Notes under the pieces: generated by a model | Seen by the model: only the letters and a program-made list of their open reading frames with translations | Database searches by the model: none | What the model was told of the DNA's origin: nothing | Program-made: the position numbers and the translations under genes | In this document: piece after piece, positions 10,053 to 18,445 of the stretch | Layout of the letters: each line of letters opens with the position of its first letter | Position numbering within the stretch: the stretch's first letter is position 1 | DNA from: Anoxybacillus tengchongensis | Lineage (GTDB): Bacteria > Bacillota > Bacilli > Bacillales > Anoxybacillaceae | Direction of reading: 5' to 3' | DNA length: 64,000 nucleotides | NCBI RefSeq assembly: GCF_014201585.1 | Contig: NZ_JACHES010000001.1 | Location: forward strand, 363,391-427,390

Positions 10053-10818
10053 GTGGTGTCATGTTTTTTCCATAAAAAATTTCATCCATTTCAATGCGCA
10101 ATTTATGTGTAATTGCTTCAACTTCTTCTTTTGTCAGTTGATCTTTTGACAACTCAAACAAATAGCTGTCTAAATCAAACTCGCGCAATTTGCATTTTGT
10201 ATGAAAAATATGTTCTTGATACACGTTCACGTCAATCATATCGTATTGTTTCCGAATGTCGTCAGGAATGTAGTTTTGAATCGATGTAATATCGTGATCA
10301 ATAAATAATTTTTTTCCAGAAATGTCGCGTGTAAATCCACGCACACGATAGTCGATAATCATAATATCGGTCTCAAACGAACGAATTAAATAATCGAGCG
10401 CCTTTAACGGTGAAATTTCTCCACACGTGGCGACATCAATATCCGCCCGAAACGTGCTAATCCCATCGTTCGGATGATATTCAGGATATGTATGCACTGT
10501 AATATGACTTTTATCGAGCGCACAAACGACCGCTTGCGGCACAGGCGGCTCTTCTTTCGGCACTTCAATCGGCCCTTCTGATATAAGCATCGTGACGCTC
10601 GCCCCTTGTGGCACGTAATCTTGCTTAGCGATGTTTAAAATGTGCGCCCCAATCATATCCGCTACGTTTTTTAAAATATTCGTCAACCGTTCCGCATTAT
10701 ACACCTCGTCAATGTATGCAATATACGCTTCCCGCTCGTTTGCACTTGTCGTATAACAAATATCGTACATATTAAAACTAAGCGATTTCGTTAAGTTATT
10801 AAATCCGTGTAGTTTCAT
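10045..10818 (-). CDS. speD: S-adenosylmethionine decarboxylase proenzyme (long bacterial form)
   Basis: 257 aa, the ~260-residue proteobacterial-type SpeD rather than the ~125-residue short form. [15 protein letters not shown] contains the Lys-Ser autocleavage site; the Ser becomes the pyruvoyl cofactor. Supplies decarboxylated SAM for spermidine synthesis. Two ATG codons are adjacent (10821, 10818); the AAGGAAGGG box is only 2 nt from the first and 5 nt from the second, so 10818 is used. Convergent with bioC. Confidence 0.92.
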   Translation of the reverse strand: MKLHGFNNLTKSLSFNMYDICYTTSANEREAYIAYIDEVYNAERLTNILKNVADMIGAHILNIAKQDYVPQGASVTMLISEGPIEVPKEEPPVPQAVVCALDKSHITVHTYPEYHPNDGISTFRADIDVATCGEISPLKALDYLIRSFETDIMIIDYRVRGFTRDISGKKLFIDHDITSIQNYIPDDIRKQYDMIDVNVYQEHIFHTKCKLREFDLDSYLFELSKDQLTKEEVEAITHKLRIEMDEIFYGKNMTPPK

Positions 10819-10859
10819 CATAGCCCTTCCTTTCTTTTTTCTTATCTTGCCCCGTTTAT

Positions 10860-11515
10860 GCGAAAAAATTTGTCAAACTCATCGGGACAAATCAATTTAC
10901 GCTTGCGGCAGTTCGCGATTTGCCGCCAGATGAATATGAAACAACATTGTATCATATTCGCCAAGATAAAATAGAACAAACAGAACACATTTTCCCAATT
11001 GTCGATATCGATGATTATTCATTCGAAACGTTACAAGCACATGAGGCATTAACAGCTGACATCGTCGTTTTAACAGGTAACGAACAGACGAACGCCCAAA
11101 TCGCAACATGGGCAAAAGAGCAAGGCACTCCGCGCGTGATCGCTTTCGCCGAGTCGCCATCCGTTGTTCAGCAATTAAAAGAAGTTGGCGTTGAAACGAT
11201 TTCTCTCTCTATCAGCAGGAGCGATGTTAAAAGCGTTTATCGAATCACCAAACGTTGTCCATATGTTGACACACCGCGACATCACATTGTATGAAATCGA
11301 AATGAACAACCTTGCTTATCACGGTGTGCTTCTCCGCCAATTCCCATTTCTCGGCGATTGCATCATCGTCCGCATTTTCCGTGGGCACGAATCGATCGTT
11401 CCACACGGCGACACCGAAATGCGCATCGGCGACCGCATGATCATCACGAGGAATATGTGAAAGAATTGCGGGAGTTGTTAGAGGGAGAAACAGAAGATTT
11501 TTACTGTGTCATGTA
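10860..11515 (+). pseudogene. Remnant of a monovalent cation antiporter/channel regulatory (TrkA-N/TrkA-C) region
   Basis: No start codon or membrane domain remains. Translation from ~10870 gives [20 protein letters not shown] and a Rossmann-like stretch ending ETISLSISR. A frameshift near 11210-11225 moves the reading frame to AMLKAFIESPNVVHMLTHRD and then LRQFPFLGDCIIVRIFRG, typical of TrkA_C. A second shift near 11450 gives EEYVKELRELLEGETEDF before the stop. This layout matches the cytosolic end of CPA2-type K+/H+ antiporters. Three defects make it a pseudogene. Confidence 0.7.
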
Positions 11516-11689
11516 ACGAAGCAGTCCACGAGAGGGTGGGTTGCTTGTTTGCTTAAAACTCAGAAAGGAAATGGCCGTCCCGTAGCGAATAATAACAGTA
11601 GATGAATTGTTGCGATGTTTACTCGGGTGGAGCGCACCCATCGTTGTATTTAGCTAGTAGTTTTTCTGTGAAGGGGATGCAGAAGGAAG

Positions 11690-11977
11690 ATGAGAAACTG
11701 GGCAGCGCTGTTATTTCATACGCTTGGTGTTGCGATAGTTACATATGTTTCATTTTGTTTGGCTCTTTCTGGAATTTTCGAAGCGAACCAATTTCCAAAC
11801 GGTCTCTTTTTATTCGGGATTGCATTGCTTTTATTTGGCACGTTAGCGATTGGATTCGCGACAAGAAAGTATATCTTTTCTGTTTCTAGCAATAAGCAAG
11901 AAAGAAGAAAACTACAAACGAGTTTCATTGTATGTACGATAGCGACGGTTTGGATAGTAGTTTCGTTTTTAGTTTAG
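11690..11977 (+). CDS. Small membrane protein, unknown function
   Basis: 95 aa with about three hydrophobic helices (LLFHTLGVAIVTYVSFCLAL, GLFLFGIALLLFGTLAIGF and FIVCTIATVWIVVSFLV) and a basic loop before the last. AGAAGGA lies just ahead of the ATG, with short spacing. I do not recognise the family. No coupled neighbour. Confidence 0.6.
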   Translation: MRNWAALLFHTLGVAIVTYVSFCLALSGIFEANQFPNGLFLFGIALLLFGTLAIGFATRKYIFSVSSNKQERRKLQTSFIVCTIATVWIVVSFLV

Positions 11978-12094
11978 GAAGTGGTGGAAGATTACTACTT
12001 TCACAAGATTTCCCCAGACTGTTAGTTTGTCAAAAAGATCAGTTTTTTCTTTGTTTGTGTTAAGATAAAAACAAAAAGAAATGGGGGAAAGACG

Positions 12095-12355
12095 ATGAAG
12101 TGGGAAGAGATTCGACAAGCTTTTCCGAATCGTTGGGTGCTCATTGAGGCGGTCGATGCTTATACAAATGAGAAAAACGAACGTGTTTTAAACAAATTAA
12201 TCCCGATTGAAACGTTTTCGGATCCAATGAAAGCAATGAGTGAGTATAAACATCTTCATAAGGAAAACCCTCATCGAGAATTGTATGTTCTTCATACGAA
12301 TCGCAAAGAAACAAATATTGTGGAAAGAACATGGACGGGAGTGCGCCGAGGATGA
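12095..12355 (+). CDS. Conserved-looking small protein coupled to a retropepsin-like protease
   Basis: 86 aa, soluble, mixed charge: starts MKWEEIRQAFPNRWVLIEAV and ends TWTGVRRG. ATGGGGGAAAG is the ribosome binding site. The TGA stop overlaps the ATG of the aspartic-protease-like gene (ATGA). Function not recognised. The tight coupling suggests it is a partner, substrate or regulator of the protease. Confidence 0.75.
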   Translation: MKWEEIRQAFPNRWVLIEAVDAYTNEKNERVLNKLIPIETFSDPMKAMSEYKHLHKENPHRELYVLHTNRKETNIVERTWTGVRRG

Positions 12356-12750
12356 TAGAGCTTCGTATCGAAGAAGGGATGTTGCTCGCTACATTGCAGT
12401 TAACCCATAAAAATCAAACGATTGAGTTAAAAAGAGCGTTAATCGATACCGGCTCAACAGGAACTATCGTATCTGCTGATCAAGCAGCAACAATTGGAAT
12501 CGTTCCAGAAGAAAACGATTCTATTTATCGAATTAGCGGGGTGGGGGGAACGGAATTTGTTTATGCAAAAATTGTAGATGAAATCATGATAGGATCCATG
12601 AAAGCAGCAAATGTTGAAATTGAATTTGGTGCGATGGAGTACGGAGTAGAGCTAGATGCGATTATAGGACTTGATTGTCTTTTGCATATTGGCGCTGTCA
12701 TCGATTTAGAAAAACTTATTCTTTATAGTAAAGGAAAACGAATAGAATGA
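12352..12750 (+). CDS. Retropepsin-like aspartic protease (clan AA)
   Basis: 132 aa. ALIDTGSTGTIVSADQAA is the catalytic D-T-G motif after a hydrophobic strand, a flap-like GVGGTEFVYA follows, and DAIIGLDCLLHIGAVIDLE matches the I-G-x-D/N hydrophobic motif of single-domain retroviral-type proteases, which act as dimers. No signal peptide, so cytosolic. ATG 12352 is chosen over the in-frame codon 12331 because it overlaps the upstream stop. The targets are unknown. Confidence 0.8.
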   Translation: MIELRIEEGMLLATLQLTHKNQTIELKRALIDTGSTGTIVSADQAATIGIVPEENDSIYRISGVGGTEFVYAKIVDEIMIGSMKAANVEIEFGAMEYGVELDAIIGLDCLLHIGAVIDLEKLILYSKGKRIE

Positions 12751-12914
12751 TTGCCTCTATAGGAATGGCAAACGAGTTTTATTTGATGCACGCTGGCGGA
12801 GAGATGAAACGAATGGAAGGAAAGCGGTTCACAAACGGTGAACAGCTTTATTTTTTGGGGTATCTATCTTTTTCTACTATTTCCAGCGATAGAACTATTT
12901 TCGTTGGAGGGTGA
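12747..12914 (+). CDS. Possible third small gene of the retropepsin operon
   Basis: An ATG overlapping the protease stop (ATGA at 12747-12750) opens a 55-codon frame beginning MIASIGMANEFYLMHAGGEM and ending TIFVGG. The overlap is the same kind as that between the first two genes, which is the main support. No family is recognised and it could be a chance frame or a truncated gene. Confidence 0.35.
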   Translation: MIASIGMANEFYLMHAGGEMKRMEGKRFTNGEQLYFLGYLSFSTISSDRTIFVGG

Positions 12915-12949
12915 GAAGATGTATATTTCAAGTTAACTTGCTTGCCAAA

Positions 12950-13330
12950 TTAGGTTGAATGAAAGCATAGTTCATCTCTAGCAGCTTTTGCAAGAAACGG
13001 GCGGGGAGTGGGGCGTGATGACGTACGAAGAGTGGCAAAAGCGCCTTCCATTTTGATCGGTGAGTACGTTCCGTTGCGCTGTGTACAAACCTGAACGCTT
13101 AGGATACATCGGCAACTTTAACCGAAACAAAATCGACCAAACGAAATCGTACCGGCTGAATCACGAGGAGCTGCAAAAGCAACATATTGAAGTGGAACAA
13201 AAGGAAGTCATGATGAGCCAATGAAACATTGTTCTAAATAATAAATTTGCCTAAAAAATATCAAAAGCAATGGAAAATCCCACAAACTCCGAGGCGCTAA
13301 AAGAACGGTTGAAGCGGTACAAATAACGTC
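12950..13330 (+). pseudogene. Decayed coding region of unknown function
   Basis: One frame reads QETGGEWGVMTYEEWQKRLP, then F, a TGA at about 13054, SVSTFRCAVYKPERLGYIGN, and on to HEELQKQHIEVEQKEVMMSQ with a stop at 13224. Restoring that single TGA would give a continuous polypeptide, but a further stop lies upstream near 12986. A short separate tail, MENPTNSEALKERLKRYK, ends at 13326. No family recognised. The rest of 12915-13564 shows no gene. Confidence 0.4.
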
Positions 13331-13420
13331 ATGACACGTAGTTTTTTCGTTCCAAAAGAGTGGGGAATATTGTAAAATAGGAAGAGAGAAACAGAAAAGT
13401 CCTGCGGTAATATGTCAAGG

Positions 13421-13458
13421 TGAAACATCATCGAAATTGTGAAACATCATCGAAATTG
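13421..13458 (+). repeat. 19-bp tandem direct repeat
   Basis: TGAAACATCATCGAAATTG occurs twice head to tail without spacing (13421-13439 and 13440-13458), in the noncoding stretch just outside the 3' end of the IS110 transposase gene. Confidence 0.9.
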
Positions 13459-13469
13459 GAAATTCGATT
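13449..13469 (+). repeat. Hairpin-forming flank repeat, left copy
   Basis: ATCGAA and TTCGAT pair around an AATTGGAAA-like centre. A near-identical sequence, with a slightly longer stem, lies on the other side of the IS110 gene at 15178-15197. It may mark the element ends or the duplicated host context. Confidence 0.55.
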
Positions 13470-13564
13470 GTCCGATGATCCGAAAAAAGGCAATACTTAA
13501 GAAGCCCAGTCTTGTCTTATGTCATTAACTGGGTTTTGATGCAAAATCAGTTAGATCGATACCC

Positions 13565-14794
13565 CTATCGATCTTCCCCCTTTCTTGGCGTGTAGATTTG
13601 ACCGTTGCGTAGCAGCGCATCGATCACACGCACGAGTTTTCGAGCGGTGAGGACGAGGGCTCGTTTATGTTGGTGCTTGGGCACTTCCTCATACTTCTTC
13701 CGGTAATAGGCGAGAAACGTCGCATCATGCCGTTGTACCGAGTTGGCAGCCTCCACTAGGTAGTAACGGAGATAGCGATTGCCAGAACGAATGAGGGAAG
13801 TCTCCTCGGCTTGGAACCGACCGGACTGGTGCTTAGACCAAGTCAAACCTGCATATTTCGCTAAGGCAGCTTGGTTGTCAAAGCGCTCGATTTGTCCAAT
13901 TTCGGCTAAGATGCCAGCGGCGTAGACCGGACCAATGCCGGGAATCGTTTGTAGCGTATTTGGGATGCCTTCCAAATGGCGGGTAATCGCTTTGTCGAGC
14001 TCTTTGATTTGCGCTTGAAGGCTGCGAATAGACTGAATCGATAGCCCTAAAAGCAAATCAATGGAATCCTCGACACACTTGGAAAGCCGATACGACGAAC
14101 GAGCCGCCTTTTGAATGGACTTGGCGATGCATGCCGGATCGGCAAAGCGATTGCGTCCCTTTTGGCGCAAGAAGTCAGCGAGCTGTTGTACGTCCATCTG
14201 ACTGATTTCGTCTAAGCTAAACGACTCGAGAAGAAGCTCTAAGATGGCATGTCCGAATACGGAGCTGTCCACCTCTTGGGTAAAGGAACTGCACTTGTAA
14301 AACAAGTGTTGGAGGAAGTACTGCTTTTCCCGAGTGAGCTGATGGACGAGATGATAGCGCATGCGTGTGAGCCGTTGAAGGGCGATAAACTGTTCTTGCA
14401 TGACAGCTGTCACTTTCAAACGGCCAAAGCGAAGCCGATCGGCGATGATCCACGCATCGATGCCGTCCGTTTTATCCAAGTCGGTGTAAGCTTCTTTAAA
14501 TTTGCGAATGAGCTTTGGATTGATGGTAAACACCTTGACATTCCAAGACTTCAGCTCCTCCTGTTGGTGGAAAAACATCGCCGGATGCCAGCTGTAGACC
14601 GAAGTGGCTTCCATCCCGATGAGAATTTCGGATGGTTGGCGCTCGTTTGCCCATCGGAGGATTTGATCGCGAAGGAAGGTCGCGCCAAGCAGATGATTAT
14701 CCGTCTTGAATTGGGCGCACGTGTTTCCTTCTTGATCCATGATACACGTGTATAAGTCCGTTGAGCTCACGTCAATCCCGACGTAGAGTTTCAT
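13565..14794 (-). CDS. IS110-family transposase (DEDD/RuvC-like plus Tnp_20)
   Basis: 409 aa. The N-terminal DEDD domain starts KLYVGIDVSSTDLYTCIMDQ, with IGMEATSVYSWHP and DKTDGIDAWIIADRLR. The C-terminal transposase_20 part contains QTIPGIGPVYAAGILAEIG and KYAGLTWSKHQSGRF with the conserved Ser region RSGNRYLRYYLVEAAN. The RBS GGAGGTGAT precedes the ATG. IS110 elements lack typical inverted repeats and target duplications; the long noncoding stretch on the 5' side is in keeping with the family. Coding sequence is intact, so probably active. Confidence 0.95.
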   Translation of the reverse strand: MKLYVGIDVSSTDLYTCIMDQEGNTCAQFKTDNHLLGATFLRDQILRWANERQPSEILIGMEATSVYSWHPAMFFHQQEELKSWNVKVFTINPKLIRKFKEAYTDLDKTDGIDAWIIADRLRFGRLKVTAVMQEQFIALQRLTRMRYHLVHQLTREKQYFLQHLFYKCSSFTQEVDSSVFGHAILELLLESFSLDEISQMDVQQLADFLRQKGRNRFADPACIAKSIQKAARSSYRLSKCVEDSIDLLLGLSIQSIRSLQAQIKELDKAITRHLEGIPNTLQTIPGIGPVYAAGILAEIGQIERFDNQAALAKYAGLTWSKHQSGRFQAEETSLIRSGNRYLRYYLVEAANSVQRHDATFLAYYRKKYEEVPKHQHKRALVLTARKLVRVIDALLRNGQIYTPRKGEDR

Positions 14795-14799
14795 GAGAT

Positions 14800-15045
14800 C
14801 ACCTCCAATCGTAGTAGGATCGTGGGGTTGGGACTCTTCGGGATGCCCCCGGACCGCGCCTGTTGACCAGTCACCCTCGCGTATGAGAACTCACGTTGGG
14901 CCATGGGCTGCCTGGAAGCTGCTCCTTCCAGCATGGGAAACCAACGGGAACAGCCTGCGGGTTAGAAGTCCGAACAGGAGCCGAGGAGACAGACTTTTCA
15001 AGTAGTCAAGGCTACAGGAGGAAGAAGAGTGTCCCCGATGATCCT
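14800..15045 (-). ncRNA. Candidate IS110 bridge RNA region (5' noncoding end of the element)
   Basis: About 250 bp of GC-rich sequence without an open frame lies upstream of the IS110 transposase. Visible stems include CTGGAAG/CTTCCAG (14912-14918 with 14925-14931) and ATGATC/GATCAT near 15039-15056. Known biology: IS110 elements transcribe a structured bridge RNA from the noncoding end that pairs with target and donor DNA. Extent and loops are not established here. Confidence 0.35.
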
Positions 15046-15109
15046 CAAGATCATTATCCAAGAACATCGCGAAAAGTCCAACCCCGATGTTTGTGAAATA
15101 GGTTTGCGA

Positions 15110-15141
15110 CCCACGGGGGAGGGGCGCCCCTCCCCCGTGGG
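15110..15141. repeat. Perfect 32-bp GC-rich palindrome
   Basis: The half CCCACGGGGGAGGGGC (15110-15125) is followed at once by its exact reverse complement, giving two 16-bp arms with no loop. It lies between the IS110 5' end and the MazG-like gene. No T run follows, so it is not an ordinary terminator. Confidence 0.9.
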
Positions 15142-15177
15142 CAAGTCACCCAAGAATATACGATTGTCAAGGAGCGT

Positions 15178-15197
15178 ATCGAACTGGAAGTTCGATT
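15178..15197 (+). repeat. Hairpin-forming flank repeat, right copy
   Basis: ATCGAACT and AGTTCGAT form a perfect 8-bp stem around GGA. It resembles the sequence at 13449-13469 on the far side of the IS110 gene. It may also sit in the promoter region of the downstream MazG-helicase operon. Confidence 0.55.
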
Positions 15198-15237
15198 TAA
15201 AAATCTTTCTAAACATACTATACGAGGAGAGGATACG

Positions 15238-15564
15238 ATGCCTGTTTATAATAAATTGGTTCGGGATTTGATTCCGAACATTATTGAGGAAGCTGGAAAG
15301 ACGTTTACAATGCGCACGTTAAGTGATGAAGAATATCGCGAACAGTTGCGGAAGAAAGTATTCGAGGAATTAGAGGAATATATGAACGCATCAGATGATG
15401 TCACAGCGGTGGAAGAATTAGCGGATGTATTAGAAATTATACATGCGCTTGCCGAATGCCATGGGGCAACGATCGAACAAGTCGAAGCCGTTCGTGCCTC
15501 GAAAGCGGAAAAACGAGGAGGGTTTAAAGAGAAAATTTTCTTAATTGAGGTACACGATGAGTAA
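15238..15564 (+). CDS. MazG-superfamily nucleotide pyrophosphohydrolase (phosphoribosyl-ATP pyrophosphohydrolase-like)
   Basis: 108 aa, all-alpha. YNKLVRDLIPNIIEEAGKTF is typical of this group; metal-binding acidic residues fit the EExxE...ExxD pattern in VFEELEEYMN and VEELADVLEIIHAL. Members hydrolyse NTPs or dNTPs to the monophosphate and PPi; it is too divergent in context to be histidine biosynthetic HisE. GAGGAGAGG precedes the ATG. Overlaps the following helicase gene by 8 bp, so the two are coupled. The substrate is unknown. Confidence 0.88.
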   Translation: MPVYNKLVRDLIPNIIEEAGKTFTMRTLSDEEYREQLRKKVFEELEEYMNASDDVTAVEELADVLEIIHALAECHGATIEQVEAVRASKAEKRGGFKEKIFLIEVHDE

Positions 15565-17989
15565 AATCGAGTTTGTCAAAAGCCATTTAATTGAAAAACT
15601 GAATGAGCATATCGAAACAGCCTCGACGATTTACATTTTGACGTCGTTTGTGATGAAGTCGGGCGTGGACGTCATCCAAGAAACGCTAAGAAAAGCCGCT
15701 GAACGAGGAGCAGATATTAAAATTTGTGCTGGAGATTATTTATATGTCACACAACCAGAAGCTTTACGTCAACTTATAGCGATCCATCCGAATATTGAAG
15801 TTCGGTTATGGAAAAGTAACGGTATTTCCTTTCACCCGAAAGCGTATTTATTTGAAAATCAAAATGATGGGTATTTTATTATTGGTTCGTCCAATTTATC
15901 TCGTTCAGCGTTAACGAGCGGTGTAGAATGGAATATTGGCGTGCCTAAATGTGTGGAAGAAAGTGTGTTTGCTCAAGTGATGAATGAGTTTTTAACTCTT
16001 TTTTATGCGGAACAAACGGTACAAGTAAACGCCGAAACGTTAAAGCAATATAAACAACAATATGACGATTATCATCAACGTCATACAAATCTCGTGCGAC
16101 AATGGACGAAGCTAGAGGAAGTAGAGTTGATGCTTCCAACGACAAAGAAAGAAGAAACGGAAATGATTTATGATGAAAAGGCTTCATATGGGATCATTCA
16201 GCCACGCTTTGCGCAAGTAGAAGCGCTTGCTCAGCTAGAGGCTACATACGAAGAAGGTTATGATCGAGCGATGGTCGTCATGGCGACAGGATTAGGGAAA
16301 ACGTACTTGGCTGCCTTTTTCGCTCGAAAGTTTCAAAGAGTGCTATTTGTAGCGCATCGCGAAGAAATTTTACATCAGGCGAAGCGTTCGTTTGCGCAAG
16401 TGCTTTCGAATAAGACGTTTGGCATTTACGACGGCAAAATAAAAGAAAGGCAAGCCGATGTCGTCTTTGCGTCGATTTTTACGCTAAGCATGAAAAAACA
16501 TTTAGAAATATTTGCGGAAAACGCGTTTGATCTCATTGTCATTGACGAATTTCATCATGTCGCGGCGAAGTCATATGAACGAGTGCTTGCGTATTTCCAT
16601 CCGAAATTTTTACTCGGCATTACCGCAACCCCTGATCGCAACGACTATAAAGACGTATATGCGCTCTGTGACGGGAATGTGGCGTACCGTATTGATTTTA
16701 TCGAAGCAGTACAGCGCGGCTGGCTTGCGCCGTTTCGGTATTATGGCGTGTATGATGACACCGACTATACGAAAATCGCCTGGCGCGGCAACCGCTACGA
16801 TGAAGAACAATTGTTACAGGCGCAGTTGCGCACAGAAATGGCAGAAAATATTTTGCGAGCTTGGGAGAAGTATAAGCAAACGAAAACGCTCGTGTTTTGT
16901 TCTTCCATTCGCCAAGCGGATTTTTTGGCCAATTATTTTAACGAACACGGCTACCGTACGGTGAGTTTGCATTCAAAACAAGTACATATTACGCGCACGA
17001 AAGCGATTGAACTACTCGAAAAAGGCGAATTAGACGCGATTTTCACCGTCGATTTATTTAACGAAGGCGTCGATATTCCAGCGGTTGATACGCTATTATT
17101 CGTTCGTCCGACCGAGTCATTAACGATTTTCACTCAACAAGTTGGGCGTGGCTTGCGTCTCCATCCAGCCAAACAGTATTGTGTCATTATCGATTTAATC
17201 GGAAACTATCGCAACGCCGATGTGAAACTCGCCTTATTCGATACGCAAAAAGAAGAGAGAAAAAAACGAAAATCTATGGTTCCTGTTGTTCCAGACGGAT
17301 GTGTCGTCGACTTTGATGTTCGTGTCGTTCACTTATTAGAAGAAATGCGCAGAAAACGCCAACCACGCAAAGAAAAATTATTAGTAGACTATTACGACGT
17401 AAAACAACAGCTCGGCCGCCGTCCGACATATCTTGAACTTCATTTGCATGGACGAAGTGAAGCAAAAGAATACAGGGACGAATTCAAATCGTACGTCGGC
17501 TTTCTTTACTGGGCGGACGAATTGTCCGAGCGGGAAAAAGAAGTATTTTTGCGATATGAATCGTGGCTAATATTAGCAGAATGGACTGATATGCGTAAAA
17601 GTTATAAAATGGTCGTCTTGCAGGCGATGTTAAACCGCGGATCGTCGCATTGGCATTTGCCAATCACGCCAACAGAAGCCGCCCCATTTTTCCATCAATA
17701 TTTAACGGAAAAAGAATACCGAAAACGCATCGATTTCTCCGACGGGGAAACGAAGCGCTTATGGCAATACGACGAGCAAAAAGTCGCCAAACTCATCGCC
17801 AAAATGCCGATGACCAAATGGAGCGGCAGTTCCAACGGACTTCTTTCATTTGAAAATAACGTCTTCTCGCTCACCTTCTCCATCGCGCCGGAAGACGAAC
17901 GCATTTTATATGAATGGACGCAAGAAATTTGTGAATATCGGTTGCATGTGTACTTTGAGAGGAGGGGTGGGGGGAGCACTCGGAAATAA
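15557..17989 (+). CDS. PLD-nuclease/superfamily II helicase fusion
   Basis: 810 aa. Residues ~1-150 form one phospholipase-D-like domain with the HxK motif SFHPKAYLF and GSSNLSRSALTSGVEWN. An SF2 helicase core follows: Walker A MATGLGKTYLAAFF, DEAH-type VIDEFHHVAAKSY, TATPDRND, then motifs IV-VI through FTVDLFNEGVDIPAVD and QQVGRGLRLHP. A ~250-residue C-terminal extension begins near KKRKSMVPVVP and is not recognised. Start ATG 15557 with GAGG six nt upstream. In known cases PLD-helicase proteins act on foreign or damaged DNA; with a MazG enzyme a defence role is inferred. Confidence 0.85.
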   Translation: MSKIEFVKSHLIEKLNEHIETASTIYILTSFVMKSGVDVIQETLRKAAERGADIKICAGDYLYVTQPEALRQLIAIHPNIEVRLWKSNGISFHPKAYLFENQNDGYFIIGSSNLSRSALTSGVEWNIGVPKCVEESVFAQVMNEFLTLFYAEQTVQVNAETLKQYKQQYDDYHQRHTNLVRQWTKLEEVELMLPTTKKEETEMIYDEKASYGIIQPRFAQVEALAQLEATYEEGYDRAMVVMATGLGKTYLAAFFARKFQRVLFVAHREEILHQAKRSFAQVLSNKTFGIYDGKIKERQADVVFASIFTLSMKKHLEIFAENAFDLIVIDEFHHVAAKSYERVLAYFHPKFLLGITATPDRNDYKDVYALCDGNVAYRIDFIEAVQRGWLAPFRYYGVYDDTDYTKIAWRGNRYDEEQLLQAQLRTEMAENILRAWEKYKQTKTLVFCSSIRQADFLANYFNEHGYRTVSLHSKQVHITRTKAIELLEKGELDAIFTVDLFNEGVDIPAVDTLLFVRPTESLTIFTQQVGRGLRLHPAKQYCVIIDLIGNYRNADVKLALFDTQKEERKKRKSMVPVVPDGCVVDFDVRVVHLLEEMRRKRQPRKEKLLVDYYDVKQQLGRRPTYLELHLHGRSEAKEYRDEFKSYVGFLYWADELSEREKEVFLRYESWLILAEWTDMRKSYKMVVLQAMLNRGSSHWHLPITPTEAAPFFHQYLTEKEYRKRIDFSDGETKRLWQYDEQKVAKLIAKMPMTKWSGSSNGLLSFENNVFSLTFSIAPEDERILYEWTQEICEYRLHVYFERRGGGSTRK

Positions 17990-18013
17990 GAGAAGCAAGG
18001 GGGATGTGTGTTC

Positions 18014-18217
18014 ATGTATTCTATTCTTGAAAACTTGCGCTGTCCAATCTGCAGAAAAACATTTAAACGACAAGACCAAGTTGTTCTCGATATTATTAAT
18101 ACAGTTATACATCATGAATGTTATTATACATGTGTAGGAAGGAAACTGTTTCCGGTCAAAGACGAGGGATCGCTTCGGAAGATAATCGCGACGTATGAGT
18201 TTTTTGCAGATGAATGA
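18014..18217 (+). CDS. Small CxxC protein, unknown function
   Basis: About 67 aa: YSILENLRCPICRKTFKRQD carries one CPxC pair, with later HHECYYTC supplying His and Cys that could complete a zinc site. AAGGGGGA lies 9 nt before ATG 18014. It follows the helicase by 24 bp in the same direction and may be cotranscribed. Family not recognised. Confidence 0.5.
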   Translation: MYSILENLRCPICRKTFKRQDQVVLDIINTVIHHECYYTCVGRKLFPVKDEGSLRKIIATYEFFADE

Positions 18218-18445
18218 TGTTCTTCTGAAGTAATTATACAGATAGGATAAACGTTGTTATATTTTCTGATAGAGGATCTTTGATTTTCAATAAAATCCCT
18301 AATTCATGCTTTTGACTTGCTACTGCATTAAGTTTTTTGATGAAATCCAGACATAGGGGGCGGCAGAGATCTTCGATATATGGTAGAATGATTTATATCA
18401 ATTATGAAAGAACATACATTCGTTCTTGAGGAGGTATGTTATATT

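Noticed and set aside
13421..13458. CRISPR-like repeat
   Set aside because: Only two units without spacers between them and no cas genes; a plain tandem duplication. No CRISPR array was seen anywhere in the window.
14249..14755. 168-codon plus-strand frame inside the IS110 transposase
   Set aside because: Antisense shadow of a clear transposase gene; no RBS or family similarity.
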